Part shown: piece after piece, positions 30,201 to 42,200 of the stretch | Position numbering within the stretch: the stretch's first letter is position 1 | Layout: the number at the start of each line of letters is the position of its first letter | Assembly: GCF_000002075.1 (NCBI RefSeq) | Contig: NW_004797332.1 | Span: forward strand, 307,239-371,238 | Direction of reading: 5' to 3' | DNA: 64,000 nt | Source: Aplysia californica | Taxonomy: Eukaryota; Mollusca; Gastropoda; Aplysiida; Aplysiidae | Translations under genes and position numbers: made by a program | The notes under the pieces: model-generated | The model's input: only the letters and a program-made list of their open reading frames with translations | What the model was told of the DNA's origin: nothing | Databases searched by the model: none

Positions 30201-33200
30201 AGTCCGAGAGCCTAACCACTAGGCCACCGACGCCACTTATCGCCTTGAGGACATTTAATTCCATCTCTGCGCGATGGGCATACTGCCCTAATGATTCACT
30301 TCAGTGTTGGGCTCTAGGCCTCTGTTCTTTTTAGTGAGAAACAATATCACGTACTATTCATGGCTAAAGAGCACTTGATTTTAGGTATGCAATCGTGTTA
30401 TTTTTTAGCCTAACTTGTGACTGAATTTGTAAGCATCAACGATCTTTCTCTGTTCACAGGTCAGAATACTGGAAGTCAGTTCCGAGGAAATTTTGTGAAT
30501 TTTGCAAGTGCTGGATAACAGATAACAAACCGGTACCCATATCTGCATCACAGTCTTTTCTGCTTTTTTATTTTGTTTTCTTGCTTCTTGTGTGCAGATT
30601 TTAATGACAAATAGTGGAGTCTGCTTAAATCAAATTCAGTAGTACTGCTGGATTTTCTTCATTTCTGCCATATTTTTTGGTTTAGAGAGATTGCTTGAAT
30701 AGTGCAGAGAAAAAATGGGTGATTTTATTTTCTTTCGGTTTACTGCTGTTTTTGGTTTAAAATCCATGTCAGTTTAAGCGGACTCCACTGTGTGCGTAAT
30801 GGATATTAAAATATCTGTGTGTAATTTTATGATATTAATTAATGAGCTGTCTTTGAATCCAGTTAAATCTGGGTGCTACCCTTTAGATTATTGATAGTAG
30901 AGGTTGTTTTTTCTGGGATTTTCTTAAACTTCAGAAATCTTTGATAGTCATTGGAATTGGTCATGATATGTCGAGAAATTTGTGTGCTGTTATTGTAAGC
31001 AAATGCTCATACCTGATCTTTTTCTTAAATTTGAAAGTTTGTAATATTAGGGAACAAAATACATCATGTACATTAATTTGAAGTTGCAAATGTTTTACAA
31101 GCAACAAAATCCCATCTATAGTTCTTTTAAAAGTTACACTGCGCGGAGGGCTCTAAAGTAGAGACTTTTTTAAAAACAATTTCTTAAGAGCTCGGAAGTA
31201 TGAAATCAAGAAATACTATTGGTTGAATGTGTACTACTAAGAACTTTACTCTGGCTTGTTTTCTGTTGCAGAGTGTAGAATTTCATGAACGTGGAAAGCG
31301 CCATCAAGAAAATGTTCAACTACGTCTCAAAGAGGTAACTGTATGTTTTGTGGTTTTATCAGTAGATTTTCTTGGACTTAATGAGGTAGAAGCAACATCG
31401 AAGATGGGGTCCAATGTGTGTAGGGCGTTTTGATGTTAAAAAAAGATTTGAATCAAAATCTTGACGGTCAAACCGGTTTGATATTTTTTTAAAGAGTCAT
31501 CAAATTTTTTATGCGTGTGTGAGTAGTTCCTGTAAAAATTTTGATCAAACTTTTATATTTCGCAGGTGACCGCCGAAGAGATAAGGTCATATCTGCTTCT
31601 CTTTTACTCTCTCTTTCTCCACTTCTTTCTCTCTCTTTCCTTAATCTCTTCCGTTCACCTCTCATCCTGCTCAATCGCCTCCTCTCTCTCTCCTATATTT
31701 CCCTCTTTCTCTCTTTTGTGACCTTTCTTTCTCATATGATAGCACAAATCAAACCGAGTTTTCTATTTTTCCTGCTTTTTTCTGTTAATCAAAATGTTAA
31801 GTGAAGAAAAAATTAAAAAAAGACCCCCCCCTATAATTTCCCTAGCAGCCCCCCCCCCCCCCCCCACCCCTCCCCTACATCTCTCGATTTCCATTTGTTT
31901 ACATGTCGAAGATTTCGACAATACTGAATTTTGATGGAAAAAACACTGAAATGTGTGTGGGCAATTGTGCATCAAAATTTGTATTTTTAAAACATGTATG
32001 GGCCACTTAAATCTGTCTTTACTTTTTTTAGGGGGCATTCACCACAATGTTTTGAAGCATTTAATGCTTTCTTTCTTTTTATCTTATGAAAAATATGAGA
32101 TTTAGAATGCTTTTTAAACAGTTTTGCTAATTTCTTACTTGTAAATTAGAATTTAGAATCTATTTCACAACAAAAAACCTAAATAATCATTGTATGGTAC
32201 ATTTTTGTCAAACGATAATAGCTGGTTGGTGGGTGTTTTCCTGTGTTTGGCTCCTTCCTCTTCTTTTTATTACTAATTGTTTAAACCTTTCTTGGAGAAA
32301 TGGGGTCATTATGATGCTCCTTCATGTAAACGTCAGCTCTGGTGAAGCATTTAATTTTATTTAATTGAGGAGATATATTTTGATTGAATTGTACAACTTT
32401 TGCTGTATCTAATGTCTAATCATCATACTAAGTACTGAAGTCTCTTTTTGTGCTTTGCTAATATTTAGGTCCGGAAGAAAAGTCTCAAAGACTCGGCAGA
32501 GCAAGAAGAAATGGACAAAGCAATGGAGAAAATGGAAAAGGTCTGTGCTTCATTAATTTTATCCAATCAAAAATGTTCAGTTAAATGTGCAAATTACTTA
32601 TTGCATATGTAAATTACAGATGTTTTTTCATTATGTACGAAGCCCAGTAGGCAATTCTTTCTCCTAAGTTTCTGTTGCGCTACTGATGCGAAAAATACAG
32701 GGGAGTCTGCTGAAACCAAAATCTGTGGGAGGGCGGGTTATTCTTTGGTTAAGCTGGGTTCATGGTTTAGAGACTGCTGCTCAAATAGTGATGACTGTTG
32801 ACAAGCCTAGAGTTGGGAATGCTATGCTTGTAGCAAATTTCACTTTTTGAAACTTTTTTCTCATCTTGTTCTTTCAGTAACTTCAATTTAAGCTGTATGC
32901 TGTAGGCATTGCTTTCTCTTTGAGTTAATTTGTAGAACAGTCACACAGAACAGACGAAAGAGCCTACAGAGAAGCAAGAAAGAAAGCCCACTGCCAGTGA
33001 TGTCATGATGTCATGAAACACATCACTTGCTGTCAATGTGCTCGTGTGTAGTGTAAGGCCCACGTGGACTAGCTTTGCAGAGACAGTAGGCCGTGACCAA
33101 CCATTGGTCGCCCAACAGATATACACTTACTGTCTTTGTGTTTGCCTCTATGCAGTGTGTAGGCCATTTGATGTGTGTGATAAACGTAGATAAACAGTAT

Positions 33201-36200
33201 TCCTGCGATGTCTCTCTTTGGCCGGCAATCTACACATGCATTCTTGTGGTTTTTTTGGGGTTTTTTGTTTTTCTATCTTTGAGTAAGTAAGATTAGATTA
33301 TTTGCATTACTTGAGGGTTGCTTTTGAGGATGAGGACGACATAATTCTTGAAATTCGTTTAGAAATGGGGCATCTCAGCTCATGGATAGTTTTCTTACAA
33401 AGACGAAGAAAAAAAAAGAGGAATTTTATTTTCTTTCAATTTACCACTGTTTTTGGATTAACCTTGTTTGGTTGTAGCAGACTTCACTGTCGTGGAAAAA
33501 GAACAAGATATTTTCAAGGGAGGTAGCAAATGGAAGGGGCTGGTTCTGAAAAGAGAAGAGACGAGTGCCATAAGCAAGTTATGGGCTGTTTTTATTTCCC
33601 TGTCCAAATTCTAACATTGGGTTAGTGTAATGTTTTTGTTGAAGTCATTCCAGTGCATTTAACCTCTTTTCGGAGCGAATACTTTAAATTGAATTTGTGT
33701 GTCTATTTCAATGTGTGACCTGTTTCAGATGGTTAAACCTACAGTCAAACTTGCTGAAATGACTACTGGTCCAAGACAAATATACACTTCTCACTTCCCC
33801 CTGTTTAAAAAAAAATCGATATATTTTAAAGACTCCTAAAATGTCCCCCTGTCTAGGACAACCACTTTTTTCCTTGGCAATGGACAATTTTGATTGTACA
33901 CTATTTGGACTTTTATGTTTCATTAAATTTTCTCCACAGGCTGCATTAGAAGCATTCAAGAAGGATTTGAAAGAGAACCCAGCTCTGGCTGCTCAGTACG
34001 GTGTGTCACTGGAACAAAAGCCCTCAGCGAGTAATTTCAGTTTGATTTTCCTACAAAATTTATCCGTGGCTGTGTTCAAAAGTCACTTTCAGTTTGAGTT
34101 TTCTTGTGAAAGAAACAAATTTATGATAATTGATATATACACTACTTAAAATCGAAAAAAATTATTCATGGCTTTGCTCACCACAGTCTGTCCACAAGTT
34201 TTTTAAATGAATATTTAAACAGAGTGATTTATTATTTGTGTAATTTATTGTCCTTCATAGTGGCAGAGGTCTTTGAAGTTTTTTTAATTCGTGAAAGGCT
34301 GAAATCATTTCACGAGGAGTTGGAGAAATTGCTCTCATGTCTTGTACTTTTTCACAATGGAGAAGATGGTGGATGTTATACTGTGGACAATTTTACATGC
34401 CTTGTCTTGTTCTAAGGTAAAAGCTCACTGCTCAATATCCTTAGCTGAGTCAGACTGGCGTCTGTGGTGTTGTAGTTAAGCATTTGTCGTCGCACGCGGA
34501 AGACCCAAGTTCAATTCAATTCTCGTTTGGGGAGAATTTTCATTGAGTATCTCGGTCTTTCTGCTTGGATGTTGCGTCCCTCTCAACCTGGATTGGCCCT
34601 CACAGGTAAGTTCGAAGCCCACGTCATGTATGATCTAAATTGTGTCGATAGATGCATGAAACACCCTACCTTTTTTTCTTTAACCCTGTCCGTTCCGCCT
34701 TGGGTCATTTTGTACCCCCACACGGCTGTTCCCGAGTGGAGCACTTAGTTACCTGAGGAACTGACCTGGTCAACCATGCCGTGCCCGGGTGGTCATGGAG
34801 GTCACTTTGACCTTTGCTCTACGAGTAAACTGTTGTGACTTAACAATTTTTTTACAATTCAATTGCTTTAACGTGGCTTTTCCCATAAACAAATCAATGT
34901 GAAATTATTATCAACAAATAGAGGCATTCTTGGACTACAGCAAATAACTTTTTATTGATATTCTTAGCAAGGCACCTTTTAAAACATGGGCGCAATAGAG
35001 GGCATCTAAGAGAACATTTTTTACGTGGGTCTACTTTTTAAAATCATGATATTTTAAAATTTGTACACCAGATCTCTAAAATAATCAGTGGTATACAACA
35101 GTGACATGATGAGCTTTCAGAAACATTTACTTTTGGCTTGATTCATTCAGAAATGGGAAACTTGTAGAATATTTACTACTGTCCAATTAATGAAACGAAA
35201 GATTTTTCATTGTCTCCTCACAGTTTTCAGAAATGGGGATTCACTGCTATCCAATTCCATGACACAAGAGTTTACTTGTTGTATTCTCACAGCTAGAGCT
35301 GCTTTCACATTCACAAACACATAACATATGATAACTCATAACAATATTGCAAAAGTGTCTTTGAGTTCAAAGGCTAGTTGTCTTCCTCTTTTTTCCCTTT
35401 TCAAGCTGCTGGCATGGACACATTATGCAGTCTGTGGGTCTCAATAACAGCTTTCAACTGTGTCCCTTTTCCCTTATTCCCACTGTCCTCTTCTCCAGTT
35501 TTGCGATGCTGGAGTGCACAAGTTCGTCATCTTGCTCGCCCATTAAACCCAGGCAAAATCCATATCTTTTAATAAAAGGCAGACAGATAGAGTTGCTTCT
35601 CGAACTTGTTTCCTTAAGCAGTAATTGCGCTGCACACATTTGTTGCACAGTTTTCAGGGACGTGTGTCTGCACAAGATCTATCCGTGTCCACATTTACGC
35701 GATAGAATATGAGTAAGTCATTTTTAAAATTTACACAAAAATATCTGCCCTGGTTTGCCTTCTTAGCCTTTTTAATTCTGGCCCTTAATGTTCTACACAA
35801 TTTTTTAAACACTGAAGGTGTAATTCGCGGATGTGTTTCATTTTCACTCTTGTAACAGACTGTCCTAGCACTTGTTCTCATAAAGAATCCGCAAAAGTGA
35901 TACCGGGACCTCGGGTGAATACCGCACGCGGTGACGCTGCGGTCGGGAAAATATAACAAGGTGAAGTAACAAAAGTCGCCGTCCTGCTAAAGTTTTCCAG
36001 TGAATCTAAACCATTTTTTCACAAATAACTTCCATACTGACTCTTGATACGGCAGAACAAAAAATGATAACAATCTGCGTTTCATGAAAGGAAAAAAATC
36101 CTGATCTTTGTAACAATCCGAGAAATACGTGCGCCACAAGGTAGGGTTAAGTACAGAGGTAGTGTGTGTACACGCTCAGACCTAGAAATAAACTAAAGGA

Positions 36201-39200
36201 TGTGGCTTATTGGGGAGAGTCTGGGATTTCATTTGATACCTCACACACCCATAGTGAAAGATAAGAGAGGACATTTACAGGGGTTTAAACCAAGAGAAAA
36301 TAACAGACTTTCTACCCGAAATCGGCTAACAGCGCTATCGCCCAGGAAACGATGCGTTTCCCGACTGTCAGGTGGGACTTATGACCCCGTGAGGTCAGCA
36401 GAGGGGTTAAAACTAAGTGCTCTGCGAGGATAGTAGAACTGAACAGCCGTGCACCGGGTTGTATTCTTCACATTTTAGAATACTTTTAGTACGAAGATCT
36501 CTTTGAAACTTTAGGTATTTCTCAAAAAATCATTTTGACAGACTGCTATGCAAAGCGTACGGATCGGATTAACGAGTAAATGTCCTCTTTGGAAAGTGGT
36601 GGCACAGAGTTCTCCGCGTCGTATGGATATCATATGATGATAGTAAAACTGGACGTACGGATGTGGTTAATCTCACCAGACATCATTCATAGGGTTCTTT
36701 TTTGCTTGGCTTGCTTATATTGGCATAGTGGCATAGGTGTCTGTTCTTACTGTGTTGGTTGCTCAGTTGTTCAGCCATTCCTCCTTTGACTTCACCATGT
36801 GATGTACTAACTCTTCTGAAAGATGGATGGATACATGAATATATTGTAATGCTTTCTGTTGATCTTTTATTATATTCCAAAAGATATGTCTCAATTTTTT
36901 CTCAGAGTCTGAGACAAAAGACAATGAGTCAAAGGACAAGTCAGGGGAAACCAGTAAAGCAAAGAAAAGGAAGATTCCAGAAGTTAAGGAGTGGTATGAA
37001 GCAGTTTCTCCAGAGGGTTATCATTACTACTGGAGCACTGTGACTGGAGGTATGCTCGTTGCCTATGGTACTTAGATTAGATATTTGGCTATCCTAGAAT
37101 TACAAAGTTCTATCTGCCCAGAACCTAGGTTTTAGAAATTGGACGTAAAAAGTTCTTGAGTTTTGCATCATGTCAAGCTTTTTCGAATGCAATTCTTTGA
37201 ATATCATGGTAATGACTCCGAATTATCTTATGATTTTGATAGAGCAGATACTACATTCGTGTCATGGCACGGTGGAATCAGGCGCTTGTCAATTTTTGGC
37301 CTTGTAGAGTTATTGGTATCATCTTAAAGCACGTTTATTTGTCTATCAATCTATGAAAATATTAACCATTGATCTTGAATGGTAGTGAGTATATTTGCCA
37401 TCAAAGTTCGGTTATTTAACTTGAGTGTCCTTGGAAACTGAAAATTGACATCATTTGTGCCTTTAATCAAAGTTTTTCCTGTGAATGCCACACTGAAATG
37501 TATTTTTAATTAGACATAAAAGATATTTAACCAGAAAGCAAAAATTTGAGAAAAATTGCTAGACCGGCGGAAAAATGCAATGTATGTTCGATTTTATCAT
37601 TTTGACGAGAGCCTGATTTTGCCACGATGCCTCACATTTGTTTTCTGACCCCATGGTCTTAGTAAGTCAAAACGGCCAAAAATATCAGAAAGAACTTTGA
37701 AATTCCAGATGACAGTTGCCATGTTTGTAGTATTTTGGGTTTAGATTCACATTTCTTCAGTGCAGACAAGTTTCTCTGACTGGGGCAGTCAGCCTCTCTA
37801 ACAGTGACTTTGCTTGTGACCTCAGACCTGAACCTAAGATTTGACTCGATGCTTGTCAACCTTTGTACAACCAGCGCCCACTTTTGCCAGCTTCAGGAGG
37901 CTAAGATGTTCGTACCGTCCACCCACATGTATTTCCAAGTGGAGCATTAAATAATAGCTGTTAACACCCGGGTGATCCCTACACCCACGAAAATATCCAA
38001 ATCTCCTTCTAGTTGGCGATATCGCTCAGGTTGGCAAGCACTGGTTCAGCTAGTGAGGGACCCAGTCCACCTGATGAGCTCATAGTGCTCCAGAACCTGC
38101 AGCTGGCACAAACTATCAAGGGTTTGTCCTCGCTTGACAGCCTCCTGACAACAAAAGACTTCCACAGCATCAAGGCTCTGATCGTGTCTGTCAATATCAG
38201 TGAGAATTGCTAATTCTCTAGACTTATGCAGTTGCAAACGCCATAAAACCTCTACTAAAACTAAACTAATTCTCTAGTGTATGAAAATCACAGTGATAGA
38301 AGCAAAAATGTATATATGTTTAACACTCCTTGCAACACGTGCCCTCTAAATTTAATGTCCAGCTCTAATAGGACACAAATCAGACCTAGCTTAGCCTGGA
38401 GCCCCTGAGCCTGCAATCTCACGATTACAAGTCCAGTAGCCTAACCACTAGACTACTGATTACTGATGCTCACAGCCTATGCTGTCACATCTGTTTGTAT
38501 GAAAATAGTACACAACTTAGTGAAAGTAAACAGCAGAAAGCATAAAGGGTACAGTGACCGTTGTTGTAGTCGTATTGATTTAATGTAAACTATGATTTGA
38601 CTCTTACTCCAATCAAAATTGTCCAAGATGGCAACCCATTGTGGAGAATTAAGGGCTGGTGGGTCACCAAGAAATCTTGTTTTCCATAGCAACCGATTCA
38701 AAATATACTTTTTGAACTCTTAATTTAAAATCCCCAATAACACACAATGTCTCACAGCAAATATGGGCACTCTAGGCCTTGTACCGGTAATAGCCAAAAT
38801 AGACCTCAGGTGCCCCACCAGCCCTTTGACAGTGTCATTATAGTATTTTAAAAAATACATGGAGGGGGGGGGGGGGAGTGTGATGTGGTCCTTTGCAGAA
38901 GTGCTTGTCTTGGATAGGTGGCTGTCAGGGTAGGTTCGACTGTGTCTTTGTGAGATTTTTGGTTGTTATTTGTATTACTACTACTATGACTACTGTTATT
39001 GTGTCATTATTGCACATGTTATTGTATTATTATCATTATTTTTGTTATTATTTTCATCATTATTATTTTGTAAAAACTGTTATTATTGGTTTTTTTCTTT
39101 CTAGAATCAGTATGGGAAGCTCCAGAAGACTTTGTCTCATTGGCTGACCAAGAAAAGCTGGCCAGTGTGTCTAAACAGGAAAGTGGGGAGAAGACGGAGG

Positions 39201-42200
39201 GAGCTGAAGACAAAGACGTGAGTCTTATCTTGAGATATTTTGTGAAAGTACATTCAATTTGTTTTATGGCATTAAAGACTTGAAATTGTTGGTTGTTGAA
39301 TGCCATACTTTCATTTTAAATATAAGGATGAAGCAAGCGAAAGGAGAAAATGAAGCTAAGCTGGGATTAGTGTGGCAAAAAGTTGTGTAATCTTGTGGAT
39401 GTTTTGTTAGAGTTATATCACTTTTGTATAAGCATGATGAGACTTGTGTGCAGTTTATTTTTTGCTTGGGGGTTCCGTCTCATGACCAGAGCGAAATTGG
39501 ACTTGCTTTCTGTTGGATATTTTTCCTTTTCTTCTGCTTTTGTTCTTATTAAAGTGCATGCCACTTGCTGTACATTTGCTTTTTGTTTAACTTTTTACTT
39601 TGCTGATTTCAAACAATTTTGGTAAATTCTTGCAAAGTTGCGAAGCTAAAGAAGTTTTATACTCTTTTCATTGTGTGGGGCACCTAGAAATTGTGTTTTG
39701 AGGTGAAATTTTGCTTATTGGGTTTATTACATATTATAGTACCTGGACATTTCCTGAACAATATCCAGAAATGGATGTAAGCCTTGCTACATCCTAAAGC
39801 TGTGTTTTTTTGTCAGGTTTTTCTGCGAAAGCCCTTGTTTTCTAGCCTTTTCTTACCTGTATTGGCTGTTTTCTCACAGTTTTATTTTTTTCTCCTATTA
39901 TCCCATTTTTCTGCTCTGTTTCTTGTTCAATTTTAATGTAACTTTCGCAGGATTCCAACAACACCTAGTTCTAAATTTTGGCTTGTTGAATTTTTGATTA
40001 ATGCTGCAGTTTTGATTTATGGGCTTAGGAAGCATGAATTTTCCATTTTTTTCACCTTTTTTTCAACATCCCAATTGTAAGTATCATAAAATAAAAACTA
40101 AAGCATTTATCAAAAATTCAACAAGCCAAATTTAAGACCTACATATTTACTGTTGGCATGTCAAATTAGAAGTGAATCGGTTAATAAATAAGGGAATAAA
40201 ATGGGATTGAAAAAGGTGTACAAAATACAATATGGCCGCCGTTTCCATAGCAACCGATTCACAATATACTTTTTGAACTATTGATTTAAAATCCCCAATA
40301 ATACACGATGTCCCACACCAAATATGGGCACTCCAGGCCTTGAAATAGCCAAAATAGACCTCAGGTGCCCCACCAGCCCTTAAGCTTTTGGAAAGAAATA
40401 TGGCAGCTTAAGTATTTGAAAAGCATAATATAGTTCTGAGATTTATTTAGCTAATGTTGTCTTTCACACTGAAAGTAAGAAACATGATGCATGTCAGAAT
40501 AAGCTTGAAAATTGTATGAACATTATTGGCCTTAATTGTCGGAAATGATCTTGAGATTTATTTACATAAATGTATGTTTGTGGCGTTACAGAAGGAAAAA
40601 CCACAATGAGATTGAGATATATATATGTCATTACATTAATTGTTAATTTATTTGCAGTTAGAATGTTGCTTACAGACCTTTGTTAGTTTTAACAATTACG
40701 TCATATTTAATAATACATCTACATATTTTATATTGTCACATTGCTATTTATGAAAGTGAATTTCTCTTTGTAAATGCTGGAATTTTTTTCTTTGTTTGAA
40801 GGCAACCTCTTCAAAAGAGACAGAGACAGCAGCAACATCAAGTCGAGTGGACCCTTGTTTTAGTCGCTCTGCGTATGGTGCGTGGGAAGTTGTCAAGGAA
40901 GAATCGTAAGTATCAAAGAATTTAAAGTGTTTGTCAGAGGTAGACCTGCATGTGAGCCTCAACCAGATTGTCTGAAAATTTTGCGCAACCCCCCCCCCCC
41001 CCCCTCCCAAAAGAGCTTTTGTTGGTGTCATAAGGAAGGACTTCCGAGTAACGAGCGACCACCCCAACAAACACAACAAAGAAGAGACCTAACCCTACCC
41101 CTACCCCTAGGCCTACCCCAATAAAGAACCTGCAACGAGCCTCATGTGAAAAGGCCAGCACGAGTCCAAAATGAAAAATATTTTTAAAATTAAAAAACCA
41201 CACTCCAAAACAAACAAGGCTTACAAGGAGCATAATATAATGGCCTACATCTACATATTGCTAGATCTACAATAATAGGGTTTGATACAATAACACAATA
41301 GAATTGGAATACGAATCCTCCACATAGATCTAGATCTAGGTCTAGTAAACTAAATAAATCTACATCTAGATCTAGAAGAACAAGTGAATAGGATCTAGGA
41401 ATAGGCCTTAAACTAGAAATCCGCATCCGATTCCGAACAGAGGGGCTCAGCTGAGTCTAGATTCTAAATAAATAAATAATTCACGCACCTGATGAAATGC
41501 CTTTTACCAACATTAATATTACAGCACAACCTTTGATAGGGTTTGACAAAATAGAATTGGAATATGAATCCTCCATTGAGGTCTATAATGATCTATATAA
41601 ATCTAGATCTAGATCTAGATTCTATTATCTAAGTGAGTCGGACTGGAATGAATCCACACGATCTGAACAATTGAATTTGTCAACAAAACGAAATTCAAAA
41701 TGGCCGCTCGAGCACGAAACTGAAAGTAGATAATTTAGGTCGTCGTCTTTTTTCGTATTCGCATTTCTACTCAGGTTCCGACAATTATGTCGGAAACGCC
41801 GACGTCGGCAGTCGGCTGTGCGCGCGTCGGCGGTCGGCACGAAAACGAAAGTGCCGACAAAGCCGACGGGAGAAAAAGGGGGCGCTGGCAGTCGGCCAGG
41901 CCTCGCACTACGCACATTGACTGATACAGGTGGGCCTAGCGATAGCATCGGCCGCCTAGCGGGTCGGGTCGCGATTGTCGGATTTCAGACGATTGTCGGC
42001 AAACATGCAGGTCTACAGAGGTGCTGATTTTAAGGATTTTATCTGGATTTTCTGGATTTCTAAAATTGTTCAGATTTTATTTTTTATTTGCACAAAGTTC
42101 AGAGTTTTTTTTGGTAGCCAGAAGAATTGAGTCCCTTCACTGCTTGGTCATCTGTGCATGCTGCGTTTGCATTTAAAAGTCAAGCTTGGGAAAGCAAAGG

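Larger units (their letters stand above)
25413..30459. other. WBP4 intron 1, right part
   Basis: It contains the P1-like element at 26054-26909, the unidentified ORF near 27 kb, SINE A and SINE B copies, and SINE M at 29887. A small imperfect inverted pair (CCTAAGATCCCG and CAACAGGATCTTAGG, about 27256-27300) is also seen. No exon of WBP4 is apparent here. Confidence 0.6.

Noticed and set aside
30180-30237. Possible tRNA gene on the minus strand
   Set aside because: It is the head of SINE M, with a second copy at 43778.
35425-35712. 95-codon ORF and its antisense partner near 35.6 kb
   Set aside because: No splice-consistent frame links it to WBP4, and it has no recognisable motif.
41083-41110. 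Telomere-like CCTAACCCTACCCCTACCCC
   Set aside because: Only three or four imperfect units in an intron; too short to mean a telomere or fusion point.
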